Shown: one piece after another, positions 1-7,959 of the stretch | Numbering within the stretch: the first letter of the stretch is position 1 | Layout of the letters: each line of letters begins with the position of its first letter | Assembly: GCA_964652805.1 (NCBI GenBank) | Contig: CAZZBJ010000001.1 | Span: forward strand, 1 to 47,762 | Direction of reading: 5' to 3' | Origin: Claveliimonas sp964652805 | GTDB taxonomy: Bacteria; Bacillota; Clostridia; Lachnospirales; Lachnospiraceae | Length of the DNA: 47,762 nucleotides | The notes under the pieces: model-generated | Seen by the model: the letters and a program-made list of their open reading frames with translations, nothing else | Database searches by the model: none | Told to the model about the DNA's origin: nothing | Position numbers and translations under genes: made by a program

Positions 1-296
1 ATTCATTCATGAAATCTTCATTTTAGACTTGACTTTTAATAGTTAGTCTTTCATTTTTATGTGTAACATATTATACCAGTGTCCTCATTGAAAGTACAGA
101 TAAGTTTGCGATACGCTTTTGATTGAGTTTTCGCAAAACACTAATGACGGTCTTAGGGCAGCGCTGTTTGTCAGCGGATCATCTGCCAGCCGATTTCTGT
201 TCCTATAGTCGCCGTCTTCCTGGTAAAGAAGCCGGACATATTAATGAACCTCCAATGGCTCTAAAGAATTCTATGGGACCATTTGAAATCAGCACT
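1..296. other. left-edge region without a recognisable gene
   Basis: No convincing coding region is visible. On the minus strand a GGAGG-preceded ATG near 222 opens a frame of only about 22 codons, with no family I recognise. The stretch lies downstream of the HxlR gene and is AT-rich in its first 100 bases. It may be a decayed gene end or a simple spacer. Confidence 0.4.
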
Positions 297-629
297 TTAT
301 AAACGGTGTTTTTCACCCCAGTCACACATACTGTCCAAAATCGGTATCAAAGATTTTCCCCGCTCCGTCAAGCTGTATTCCACTTTAGGTGGAATTTGCG
401 GATATTCCTCCCGATGAACAAGCCCGTCCGCCTCCAGTTCTTTTAATGTAGAACTCAGTGTTTTATAGGAAATCGTTTTGATATATTTCTTCAATTCGTT
501 GAAACGAACGACCTTAAATCCCATCAAAGCATATAGGATAAACATCTTATATTTTCCCTGTATCAGCGACATGGTATAGTTAAATCCGGTGTCTTCTAAT
601 TTCGCATCCTTAATACATTCTATGTTCAT
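297..629 (-). CDS. HxlR family winged-helix transcriptional regulator
   Basis: A small DNA-binding repressor or activator of the HxlR (DUF24) family, 110 residues, the usual family length. The winged-helix core is clear: the stretch from about residue 24 (GKYKMFILYALMG) through FNELKKYIKTISYKTLSSTLKELEADGLV to the wing (PPKVEYSLTERGKSL) matches the family pattern. Members commonly sense quinones, aldehydes or redox stress through a cysteine; Cys5 near the N-terminus is a candidate. The start is supported by AGGAG eight bases upstream. It is divergent from a flavin reductase gene, the usual arrangement in which an HxlR protein controls a neighbouring oxidoreductase. The target and signal are inferred from position only. 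Confidence 0.9.
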   Translation of the reverse strand: MNIECIKDAKLEDTGFNYTMSLIQGKYKMFILYALMGFKVVRFNELKKYIKTISYKTLSSTLKELEADGLVHREEYPQIPPKVEYSLTERGKSLIPILDSMCDWGEKHRL

Positions 630-667
630 TTTACACTCTCCTGTAAGTAAGTATTGAACTCTGCTGT

Positions 668-694
668 AAGTATCGCACTTAAATGTGCGTACTT
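668..694. promoter_or_regulatory. candidate HxlR operator in the divergent intergenic region
   Basis: Between the HxlR gene and the flavin reductase gene lies an interrupted palindrome: AAGTA-t-CGCAC, six bases, GTGCG-t-ACTT. Additional copies of the TAAGTA element occur just to the left, near 647-655. A TATAAT box at 721-726 reading towards the flavin reductase lies about 25 bases downstream; its -35 box is not clear. The position fits an autoregulated HxlR-type operator. The assignment is inference. Confidence 0.45.
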
Positions 695-776
695 GTTTTT
701 CTTGCCATTCTCGTTATGATTATAATAGCAAAGGCGGATAAAGTCAATCCGGCCAACACGGAAAGGAGTCATAGCT

Positions 777-1349
777 ATGTCAAAGAATCTGGGTGTTAAA
801 CCCTACTTGTTTCCTATGCCGACTTACATGATCGGCACCTATAACGAAGATAACACAGTGGATGTTATGATGATGGCCTGGGGCGGTATCTGCGCCGAGG
901 ACATGGTTGCGCTGAACCTGGAAGCAGAACACAAAACGGTAGCCAATCTTGAGGTGAGAAAAGCCTTTACCCTCGCCGTTCCCGGGACGGATACGCTGCG
1001 GGAATCCGATTTTCTCGGAATCGCCAGTTCCAACAAGATGGCAGACAAATTTGAGCGTACCGGTCTCCACGCCATCAAAAGTGAGCGGGTGGACGCTCCG
1101 GTTATCACCGCGTATCCTCTTACGCTGGAGTGTGAGGTTGTGGAAATGCAGTCCCAGCCCTATGGCCTGCGGGTGCTGGGAAAAATCATCAATGTGATCG
1201 CAGACGAAAAGATTTTGGATGATGCCGGAAAGATCGATGCCGGAAAAATTCACGCTTTCACTTTTGACCAGATGCAGAACGGCTACTATGCCGTTGGCGA
1301 AAAGGTGGGGCAGGCATGGCACAGCGGTGCCGACTTAATGCATAAATAA
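777..1349 (+). CDS. flavin reductase family protein (FMN-binding split barrel)
   Basis: Predicted soluble FMN-binding flavin reductase-like protein of 190 residues. The family (flavin reductase-like domain) uses NAD(P)H to reduce flavin or binds FMN tightly as an oxidoreductase. Typical features are the N-terminal YLFPMPTYMIGTYNEDNTVDVMMMAWGG segment and the following NLEAEHKTVANLEVRKAFTLAVP, which match the FMN-binding core of this fold. AAAGGAG ahead of the ATG supports the start. It is followed 64 bases later by a second member of the same family and is divergent from an HxlR regulator, so the pair probably forms an HxlR-controlled stress or detoxification unit. The physiological substrate is unknown. 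Confidence 0.88.
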   Translation: MSKNLGVKPYLFPMPTYMIGTYNEDNTVDVMMMAWGGICAEDMVALNLEAEHKTVANLEVRKAFTLAVPGTDTLRESDFLGIASSNKMADKFERTGLHAIKSERVDAPVITAYPLTLECEVVEMQSQPYGLRVLGKIINVIADEKILDDAGKIDAGKIHAFTFDQMQNGYYAVGEKVGQAWHSGADLMHK

Positions 1350-1413
1350 AAAATTCAAAAAGCCTTGTGCTTTGAACATTCATTTTATCACACAAAGAAA
1401 GGAATTGATCGCA

Positions 1414-1911
1414 ATGAAAAAAATCACTTTGCCTAAGGCGTCTCAACTGACTTCCCCCAACCCGGTAACGGTGGTATGCACCCAAAAGCCGGATGGCTCC
1501 ACTAATCTTGCTACGGTATCCTGGTGGACTTATCTCTCCTACAATCCGAATATGGTTGCCTATGCTATGGCTAAGACTTCTTACAGCGGTGAGATGACAA
1601 GGAATAACAAAAAGGTCATTCTTACCATCCCAGGTGCAGAGATTGCGGACGCTGTACTTGGCTGCGGCAGCACCACCGGACGCAATACAGATAAAGTCGC
1701 CAAATTCAACATTGAACTGGCCAAGGTAGAGGGAAGTTCCATCAAAATCCCCGCCCACAGCCGCGTTGCCATTGTCTGCAGCCTGAAAGAATATCACGAA
1801 GCGGGAGATCATTACCTATATATCTGCGATGTGGAACAGGTCTATGGGGATGAAACAGAAGAAGCTCTGTTCGCATGGGACGGTTATTCCCAGCTTCGTC
1901 CGGCGAAATAA
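1414..1911 (+). CDS. second flavin reductase family protein
   Basis: A 165-residue flavin reductase-like protein (FMN-binding split barrel). The segment SPNPVTVVCTQKPDGSTNLATVSWWTYLSYNPNMVAYAMAKTSYSGEMTRNNKKVILTIP carries the typical core: a first strand with solvent-facing residues, the P-x-M/V strand, then the helix and second strand of the flavin pocket. An in-frame start lies 14 codons earlier, but the ATG at 1414 has AAAGGAA in the right place and begins a typical MKKITLPKA N-terminus. It follows the related gene closely and probably shares its transcript. The two proteins are only distantly similar, so they are unlikely to be a recent duplication. Confidence 0.87.
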   Translation: MKKITLPKASQLTSPNPVTVVCTQKPDGSTNLATVSWWTYLSYNPNMVAYAMAKTSYSGEMTRNNKKVILTIPGAEIADAVLGCGSTTGRNTDKVAKFNIELAKVEGSSIKIPAHSRVAIVCSLKEYHEAGDHYLYICDVEQVYGDETEEALFAWDGYSQLRPAK

Positions 1912-2012
1912 GGGGAGGGTTGGAATGGACTTTTTACAACTGGCGACAGATCGCTGTTCTGTCCGTTCCTTTTTTTGACCGCCTGATTGAGCCATATACG
2001 TCCATTCTTTTG

Positions 2013-2073
2013 ACCTCCTGTGTTATTTTATTTGTGGTTTTGCAGATCCACTTATTATCATAACACAGGAGGT
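2013..2073. terminator. long hairpin between convergent genes, probable bidirectional terminator
   Basis: Two 14-base arms (ACCTCCTGTGTTAT at 2013-2026 and its exact complement at 2060-2073) flank a 33-base loop that contains its own GTGG/CCAC mini-stem. It sits between the end of the flavin reductase pair and the end of the convergent kinase-like gene, with a T-rich tail on the plus side. The perfect arms and the location suggest a terminator serving both directions. The long loop is unusual for an intrinsic terminator. Confidence 0.55.
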
Positions 2074-2126
2074 TCTTATTTTTCCTGTTACACAAAAAGT
2101 TCTTCTGCCTCTTTTTGTTCTGTGTC

Positions 2127-2750
2127 TTACTTCTGCCGCACCCGGTAGATGGCCTCCAGTGCGTCCACAATCCCGTCCACGCCCATAAGGCTGGCGTTGA
2201 AGAGGATCTGGTGGGACTCGATGCTGCCCCAGGGTCTCTGCGCATGGGTCTCATAGTAGAGTCTTCTCTCCCGGTCGGTCCGCCTTATTTTGTCCCAGGC
2301 CTGCTTGTCGTTCAGCTTGTAGATCCGGGAGATCCTGCGTATTCGGTCCTCCTTAAAGGCGTGGATGAACACGTGGATGCAGCTGCTGTAGTCTCCCAGG
2401 ATGTAGTCCGCGCATCTGCCCACGATGACGCAGGAGCCCCGGGCAGCCAGCTTCTTCACAAGCTCTGTCTGCACCTGGTACATCTGCTCGCTTAAGGGCT
2501 CCACATTTTCTCCGCTCATAAAGGTGGTGTAATCCCCCAGGCTCACCATACAGGAGGACAGGAACCGGCCAAGAGAGGTCTCGTTGACATTCTCCGCAGC
2601 CTCGTTACTGATGCCGATCTCCTGGGCCGCCATATGGATCAGATTCCTGTCGTAGAGAGGAATGTCTAGCCGCTGTGCCAGCTTGTTTCCAATCTCGTGG
2701 CCGCCGCTCCCGAACTGGCGTCCAATGGTTATGATGGTGTGGTCTGTCAT
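2127..2750 (-). CDS. cytidylate kinase-like family protein
   Basis: A P-loop kinase of the cytidylate kinase-like family, 207 residues. The N-terminus ITIGRQFGSGGHEIGNKLAQRLDIPLYDRNLI holds a glycine-rich phosphate-binding loop (GRQFGSGG) in place of the classic GxxGxGKS, as is typical for this Clostridia family. Later, GSCVIVGRCADYIL and the arginine-rich RIRRISRIYKLNDKQAWDKIRRTDRERRLYYETH resemble the lid of CMP kinases. Proteins of this type are common in Firmicutes beside the true Cmk and their nucleotide substrate is usually unproven. GAAAGGAG nine bases before the ATG supports the start. It appears to be monocistronic with its own promoter. Confidence 0.86.
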   Translation of the reverse strand: MTDHTIITIGRQFGSGGHEIGNKLAQRLDIPLYDRNLIHMAAQEIGISNEAAENVNETSLGRFLSSCMVSLGDYTTFMSGENVEPLSEQMYQVQTELVKKLAARGSCVIVGRCADYILGDYSSCIHVFIHAFKEDRIRRISRIYKLNDKQAWDKIRRTDRERRLYYETHAQRPWGSIESHQILFNASLMGVDGIVDALEAIYRVRQK

Positions 2751-2783
2751 ATGGATCCGCTCCTTTCTTTATCTTCTATCTTT

Positions 2784-2812
2784 ATTATACTTCACACAGA
2801 GCGGATAAGCAA
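2784..2812 (-). promoter_or_regulatory. sigma-70 type promoter of the kinase-like gene
   Basis: On the minus strand TTGCTT (2812-2807), a 17-base spacer and a perfect TATAAT (2789-2784) precede the ribosome binding site and start codon by about 35 bases. Confidence 0.65.
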
Positions 2813-2922
2813 AAAGTTTTAGCGGTTCTCCCCTGATCTAACGGTTCCGGCGGACGTGGTTCCCATGCTTTGTCCGGTTCTTCCGGGTGAAGGATCCTCT
2901 CGAGGCGGAAAAAGAGAAAAAG
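2813..2922. other. non-coding spacer
   Basis: Part of the roughly 350-base gap between the kinase-like gene and the ABC transporter operon. Apart from the promoter on its right edge and the terminator that follows, I see no gene, repeat or known RNA motif here. Confidence 0.4.
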
Positions 2923-2971
2923 GACACAGCCGGTTCAGCCCGTTTGCGGCGGCGCCGGCTGTGTCTTTTTC
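2923..2971. terminator. intrinsic terminator downstream of the ABC exporter operon
   Basis: Arms GACACAGCCGG (2923-2933) and CCGGCTGTGTC (2955-2965) pair perfectly over 11 bases. On the plus strand the stem is followed by TTTTTCTTTCT; on the minus strand it is followed by the complement of an A-rich run, giving CTTTTTCTCTTTTTCC. It therefore can terminate in both directions, and the minus-strand ABC operon is the obvious user. Confidence 0.75.
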
Positions 2972-3097
2972 TTTCTGGCTCTCGCGTAAGATGTGACATC
3001 TGCAGATGCGTTTAGATATGCTGTCGACATAAGAGATATTAACATAAGGCTTTATGTTGAACAAGCAGGTTCCGCAAAACGCGTCATTTTGTGTCGA

Positions 3098-4939
3098 TCA
3101 GGCACTTTTCTCAAACTGCGCGTTGTACAGTTCCGCATAGAAGCCGTTCTTTGCAAGAAGCTCTTGGTGTTTTCCCTGCTCGATAATATCCCCGTCCTTC
3201 ATGACAAGGATCCTGTCCGCATCCCGGATAGTGGACAGCCTGTGGGCAATGATAAAGCTGGTCCTTCCCTGCATCAGATTGTCCATGGCCTTCTGGATGC
3301 GCATCTCTGTCCTTGTGTCCACAGAGCTGGTGGCTTCGTCCAGGATCAGAATCCTGGGGTCTGCCAGGATAGCTCTGGCGATGGTGAGGAGCTGCTTCTG
3401 ACCCTGGGACACATTGCTGGCCTCCTCGTTGAGAACCATGTCATAGCCTCCCGGAAGAGTCTGCACAAAGCGGTGCACGTAGGCTGCCTTCGCCGCCTCC
3501 ACCACCTCCTCGCGGGTAGCGTCCGGTCGGCCGTAGCGGATATTTTCCTCGATGGTGCCATTAAACAGCCAGGTGTCCTGGAGCACCATGCCGAACATCC
3601 TGCGCAGCTCACCTCTGTTGAAATCCCGCAGGTCGTGACCGTCTATTTTTATAGAGCCGTTGTTTACATCGTAGAACCGCATGAGCAGCTTCACCATGGT
3701 TGTCTTTCCGGCGCCGGTGGGCCCTACGATGGCGATCTTCTGGCCTGGCTCCACCTTTGCGTTAAAGTCGTTAATGATAATGTGGTTCGGATTGTAGCCA
3801 AAGTGCACTTGGTCGAACTCCACCCGTCCCTTCAGGTTTTCTGTGGACACCGGATCCGGAACCGTCTGCTCCTCTTCCTCCTCCTCCAGGAACTCAAAGA
3901 CTCTCTCCGAGGCCGCTGCTGTAGACTGGAGCATATTTGCCACCTGGGCTACCTGCTGGATGGGTTGGGTAAACTGGCGCACATACTGGATAAAGGACTG
4001 GATATCTCCCACCTGGATGGTGTTCCTGATGGCCAGGTACCCGCCCAGGATGGACACTGCCACATACCCCAGATTGCCCACAAACTGCATGATGGGCATC
4101 ATGATACCGGAGAAGAACTGGGACTTCCAGGCGGACTGATAGAGGATTGTGTTTGTGTCGTTGAATGTCTTGATCACGTCCTCTTCTTTATTAAACGCCT
4201 TGACAATATTGTGGCCGCTGTACACCTCTTCCACCTGGCCGTTGATGTGACCAAGATACTCCTGCTGGTCCTTGAAGTACCGCTGTGAGTGCTTTACGAT
4301 GACGGAGAGCAGGCACATGGACAGGGGGAGGATCAGGATGGCAATGACTGTCATCAAGGGGCTGATGCTGAGCATCATCACAAGGACGCCGATGATGGTG
4401 GTCACAGAGGTGATCACCTGCGTAGCACTCTGGTTCAGGCTCTGCCCCAGGGTGTCCACATCGTTGGTGATACGGGACAGGATCTCGCCGTGGGTCATCC
4501 TGTCAAAATATTTCATGGGCATGCGGCCTATCTTCTCGGAAATCTCTTTTCGCAGCCGGTATGTCATTTTCTGGGAAATCCCAGTCATGATATAGCCCTG
4601 TATAAAGGAGAGTACCGCGCTCACCAGATAGAGGACCAGGACACTTAAAAGGATCCGCCCCACCTTGCCGAAATCAATGCCGTCCCCTCCGGAGACCCGG
4701 CTCACAAGGCCGTTGAAGATTTCTGTGGTGGCGTTTCCCAGGATTTTCGGTCCGATGATGTTGAAGGCTGTTCCTCCCACTGCAAAGATCATGACAAAGA
4801 GGAGGGCAATCTTATAACTTCCCATATATGCCATCAGCTTTTTCATGGTGCCCTTGAAGTCCTTTGCCTTCTCTCCCGGCATCATATGTCTTCCGCCGCC
4901 CATGTGGCCGTGTCCTTTTGTCTGTCTTGTCTCCGCCAT
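3098..4939 (-). CDS. ABC exporter half-transporter with the catalytically competent nucleotide-binding domain
   Basis: A 613-residue fused membrane and ATPase subunit of a type IV (multidrug-exporter-like) ABC transporter. The membrane domain occupies about residues 40-340. The ATPase domain has Walker A GPTGAGKT near 406, an altered signature VSQGQ (instead of LSGGQ) near 509, and an intact Walker B with catalytic glutamate (LILDEATSSVD) near 529. The start lies one base after the stop of the upstream ABC gene, with an AAGGAGG site inside that gene, so the two are co-translated. The altered signature faces the aspartate-containing site of the partner, the pattern of heterodimeric exporters such as LmrCD, BmrCD and TM287/288. 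The exported substrate is unknown. Confidence 0.92.
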   Translation of the reverse strand: MAETRQTKGHGHMGGGRHMMPGEKAKDFKGTMKKLMAYMGSYKIALLFVMIFAVGGTAFNIIGPKILGNATTEIFNGLVSRVSGGDGIDFGKVGRILLSVLVLYLVSAVLSFIQGYIMTGISQKMTYRLRKEISEKIGRMPMKYFDRMTHGEILSRITNDVDTLGQSLNQSATQVITSVTTIIGVLVMMLSISPLMTVIAILILPLSMCLLSVIVKHSQRYFKDQQEYLGHINGQVEEVYSGHNIVKAFNKEEDVIKTFNDTNTILYQSAWKSQFFSGIMMPIMQFVGNLGYVAVSILGGYLAIRNTIQVGDIQSFIQYVRQFTQPIQQVAQVANMLQSTAAASERVFEFLEEEEEEQTVPDPVSTENLKGRVEFDQVHFGYNPNHIIINDFNAKVEPGQKIAIVGPTGAGKTTMVKLLMRFYDVNNGSIKIDGHDLRDFNRGELRRMFGMVLQDTWLFNGTIEENIRYGRPDATREEVVEAAKAAYVHRFVQTLPGGYDMVLNEEASNVSQGQKQLLTIARAILADPRILILDEATSSVDTRTEMRIQKAMDNLMQGRTSFIIAHRLSTIRDADRILVMKDGDIIEQGKHQELLAKNGFYAELYNAQFEKSA

Positions 4940-4940
4940 A

Positions 4941-7178
4941 TCAGACCGCCTCCTTCCTGTCTTTTTCCAGTTCCGCCTCTGAGAGCTGAGAAGACGCGAT
5001 CTGGTAGTACGCCTCGCAGTTTTTCAGAAGCTCCCTGTGTGTCCCTATGCCTGCGATCTTTCCATCGTCCAGGACAATGATCTGCTCCGCGTGGAGGACG
5101 GTGCTGATCCTCTGGGCCACAATGATGACCGCCGCCTCTTTTGTCTTTCTGGCAAGGGCTGCCCGGACGGCCGCGTCGGTCTTGTAGTCCAGGGCAGAAA
5201 AGCTGTCGTCAAAAATAAAAACCTTCGGGTGCTTTGCAATGGCCCTGGCAATGGAAAGTCTCTGCTTCTGCCCGCCGGACACATTGGCTCCGCCCTGGGA
5301 AATGGGACTTTCGTATCTCTTTTTCTTGTGATTGATAAACTCTGTGGCCTGGGCGATCTGTGCCGCCTCCTCCATCTCCTCCCGGGTTCCGTCCGAATTG
5401 CCGTAGAGAATGTTGGATGCGATGTCACCGGAGAAAAGCACGCCCTTCTGGGGCACATAGCCCAGCTGAACACGCAGGTCGTGCTGGGTGATGCTGCGGA
5501 TGTCATGCCCGTCCAGCGTTATTTTTCCCTCTGTCACGTCGTAAAATCGCGGGATCAGGTTGACCAGAGTGGATTTCCCGCTTCCCGTGCTTCCTATGAT
5601 GGCTGTCGTCTGCCCGGGGCGGACAGTGAAGCTCAGATCCTGGAGCACATCTTCCTCTGCCCCCGGATAGCGGAAGGACACGTGGTCAAAGCAGATTTCT
5701 CCCCGGCAGTCCTCCACCTTCTCCGGCTTCTCCGGGTCGCTGATGGAGGCGGCGCTGCGGAGCACTTCATCCACACGCTCCGCGGACACGGCGGCTCTGG
5801 GCAGCATAACGGAGATCATACAGATCATGAGGAAAGACATAATGATCTGCATAGTGTACTGGATAAAGGCCATCATGTCACCCACCTGCATGGTGCCGTC
5901 GTTGACGCTGTAGGCTCCGGTCCAGACAATGAGGACGGAGATGCCGTTCATCACCAGCATCATAACAGGCATCATAAAGGTCATGGCCCGGTTAACAAAC
6001 AGGTTCAGCCTGGTCAGGTCCTTGTTGGCCTTGTCAAACCGCTCCTCCTCATACCGCTCCGTGCCGAAGGCCCGGATAACCTGCAGGCCTGTCAGGATTT
6101 CCCTGGAAACAAGGTTCAGCCGATCCACCATCTTCTGGACGATCTTGAACTTGGGCATGACCACAAGGAAGAGAACGATCACTACCATGAAAATCAGAGC
6201 CACACCAAGAGCGATGATCCAGGTCATGTCCACATTTGTGTTCAGCACCTTCCAGATGCCGCCCACCGCCATGATGGGGGCGTACAGCACCATCCGCAGG
6301 AGCATGACCGTCAGCATCTGGATCTGCTGGATGTCATTGGTGCTCCTGGTGATGAGGGACGCTGTGGAGAATTTGTCGAATTCCCCGTTGGAAAATCCGA
6401 CTACCTTCCGGAAGACCTTTCCCCTGGCTTCCCGGCCCACGCTGGCCGCCACCCGGGAGGCCATAAGTCCCACCGTGATGCTGGCCAGCATGCCAAGCGT
6501 TGCCAGGGCGAGCATTTTCCCTCCTGTGGTGAGGATATAGTGGGTCTGCATGGCATCCATATCTATGCCAAGCTCCTCGTAGGCGGACTGGATATAGAGG
6601 GTGGCCGCCTGCTCCACCATGGTATCGGGCATGCTGTCCATGCTCTCGTCCATCCGGGCCACCACCTGGTCTCTTGCGGCGTCATCCATCATTTCCAGCA
6701 TGTCAAATATGGTCATGTCTGATAAATCCACGCCGACCTGGGCCTGCATCTGCTGGCGCATGGTCTCCTCCATAGATTGGGAGGTGTCGCTGCCGCTCTC
6801 AAACCCGGACACCAGCAGCATGGGTTTTCCCATGATCTCCGCCAGGTCATCCAGCTCCTCTGCGCTGTCTTTTACATTTTCTTTCAGCTCAAGGACGGTG
6901 CCGTCGTAGTCATAGTCCTCCCCGCCGGTCTCCTGGTAGGCGTCTCTCACCGTATCCTGGTCATCAGAGGGAATGAAGAGAAGCAGGCGCTCCAGCTCGT
7001 CCGCAGCGATCTGCTCCGGCACGCTCTCGTCCACACCTCCCTGCTGAATTCCTACATTTACGATATCTGACGTGTAGGTCGGAAGAGACAGGTCACACCA
7101 TGCCTGCACGATCAGCACACACAGGATAGCCAGCACGGCGCCTGCGTGGGGCTTCAGAAATTTTAATAGTTTTATCAT
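4941..7178 (-). CDS. ABC exporter half-transporter with degenerate catalytic site and large external loop
   Basis: A 745-residue partner of the downstream ABC subunit. Walker A GSTGSGKS is near residue 531 and a canonical signature VSGGQ near 633, but Walker B reads FIFDDSFSALD near 653: aspartate replaces the catalytic glutamate. That is the hallmark of the non-consensus subunit in heterodimeric exporters. A roughly 160-residue acidic segment lies between the first membrane helix (about 12-33) and the second; it should be extracytoplasmic and explains the length above the usual 570-600. The start at 7178 is chosen because AAAGGAG lies upstream and the protein then begins MIKLLKFLKPH; a longer frame reaches 7250. 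It lies 84 bases after the nucleotidyltransferase gene. Confidence 0.92.
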   Translation of the reverse strand: MIKLLKFLKPHAGAVLAILCVLIVQAWCDLSLPTYTSDIVNVGIQQGGVDESVPEQIAADELERLLLFIPSDDQDTVRDAYQETGGEDYDYDGTVLELKENVKDSAEELDDLAEIMGKPMLLVSGFESGSDTSQSMEETMRQQMQAQVGVDLSDMTIFDMLEMMDDAARDQVVARMDESMDSMPDTMVEQAATLYIQSAYEELGIDMDAMQTHYILTTGGKMLALATLGMLASITVGLMASRVAASVGREARGKVFRKVVGFSNGEFDKFSTASLITRSTNDIQQIQMLTVMLLRMVLYAPIMAVGGIWKVLNTNVDMTWIIALGVALIFMVVIVLFLVVMPKFKIVQKMVDRLNLVSREILTGLQVIRAFGTERYEEERFDKANKDLTRLNLFVNRAMTFMMPVMMLVMNGISVLIVWTGAYSVNDGTMQVGDMMAFIQYTMQIIMSFLMICMISVMLPRAAVSAERVDEVLRSAASISDPEKPEKVEDCRGEICFDHVSFRYPGAEEDVLQDLSFTVRPGQTTAIIGSTGSGKSTLVNLIPRFYDVTEGKITLDGHDIRSITQHDLRVQLGYVPQKGVLFSGDIASNILYGNSDGTREEMEEAAQIAQATEFINHKKKRYESPISQGGANVSGGQKQRLSIARAIAKHPKVFIFDDSFSALDYKTDAAVRAALARKTKEAAVIIVAQRISTVLHAEQIIVLDDGKIAGIGTHRELLKNCEAYYQIASSQLSEAELEKDRKEAV

Positions 7179-7261
7179 GAAATACTTGTCACTCCTTTTT
7201 TGCTCTGGGCTAAAAATTCTTCCCCGGAGCAGGATCTCCTCGGTCTTCAAGAAAAGCTGCT

Positions 7262-7837
7262 TCAGATCCTCGATGCGCGCTCCTCGTTGAACAGGCGGCG
7301 GATGCGCTCCTCAATACCGTGCTCTGCGATGTACTGATATACGGCACGGGGAACCAGATGCTCCCACTCCTGGCCTGTGGCGATGCAGCTGCGGATCCAG
7401 GTGCCGGTTACGCCGCACTCCTCCCTGCCGCGCCGCCAGAGGACTTCCGTCTTCAGGTCAAGCCCCTTCAGTATTTTCAGCTTCTCCTCGTCCCAGCCGT
7501 CGCAGATGCCCAGATAGTAGACGCCGTCGGAGGGCGTGTACTGGGTGATGTATTCGGGGCGGTGGATGGGGAAAGGAACGATCTCATAATCGGTCAGGGG
7601 CACGTTGAACTCCTCCATGGTCTCCCGGATCATCTCATAGCGCTCCAGATAAGTCAGCGGATTGGCCGTCGGCGTGGAGCGTATCTCATCGTTCACCGAC
7701 TCTTTCACGCAGGAGGGATCCGGGTTGGTGATCCCGATATACAACTTCCTGCACCGCATTTTCGCAGCCAGGATATACTCAATATGCTTCAGGTGCGGGA
7801 TCTGAAATCTCGCATTTACAACTCCTTTTTCAACCAT
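7262..7837 (-). CDS. nucleotidyltransferase resembling nicotinamide-nucleotide adenylyltransferase
   Basis: A 191-residue HIGH-superfamily nucleotidyltransferase. The N-terminus ARFQIPHLKHIEYIL aligns with the GRFQPxHxGH motif of NadM-type enzymes, which join a mononucleotide to AMP from ATP. Near the C-terminus GVTGTWIRSCI stands where ISSTxIR is expected, and YLERYEMIRETM is also family-like. The nucleotide-binding motif here is HLKH rather than HxGH, so substrate or activity may differ from true NMN adenylyltransferase. AAAGAGG upstream of the ATG at 7837 decides the start over an in-frame codon ten positions earlier. It is divergent from a Crp/Fnr regulator and precedes the ABC exporter genes in the same direction. 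Confidence 0.78.
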   Translation of the reverse strand: MVEKGVVNARFQIPHLKHIEYILAAKMRCRKLYIGITNPDPSCVKESVNDEIRSTPTANPLTYLERYEMIRETMEEFNVPLTDYEIVPFPIHRPEYITQYTPSDGVYYLGICDGWDEEKLKILKGLDLKTEVLWRRGREECGVTGTWIRSCIATGQEWEHLVPRAVYQYIAEHGIEERIRRLFNEERASRI

Positions 7838-7895
7838 AACAAACCTCTTTCGTAAAATGCAGATCAAACCTAACGTCAGTAACTGTAAACGAAAC

Positions 7896-7924
7896 TTGTT
7901 CTTTTTCCGACAATGTACTAAAAT
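7896..7924 (+). promoter_or_regulatory. promoter of the Crp/Fnr regulator gene
   Basis: TTGTTC (7896-7901), a 17-base spacer and TAAAAT (7919-7924) read rightward in the divergent region, about 36 bases ahead of the start codon and its AGGAGG site. Confidence 0.6.
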
Positions 7925-7959
7925 AATACCAGCACAAACGCACAGGAGGTATCACACAT

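Noticed and set aside
2993..4288. 431-codon plus-strand frame opposite the second ABC gene
   Set aside because: Antisense shadow of a conserved gene, no ribosome binding site and no recognisable domain.
5037..6722. 561-codon open frame on the plus strand opposite the ABC transporter gene
   Set aside because: It is antisense to a clearly conserved ABC subunit; its translation is rich in His, Asp and Gly with no domain, typical of a shadow frame in GC-rich DNA.
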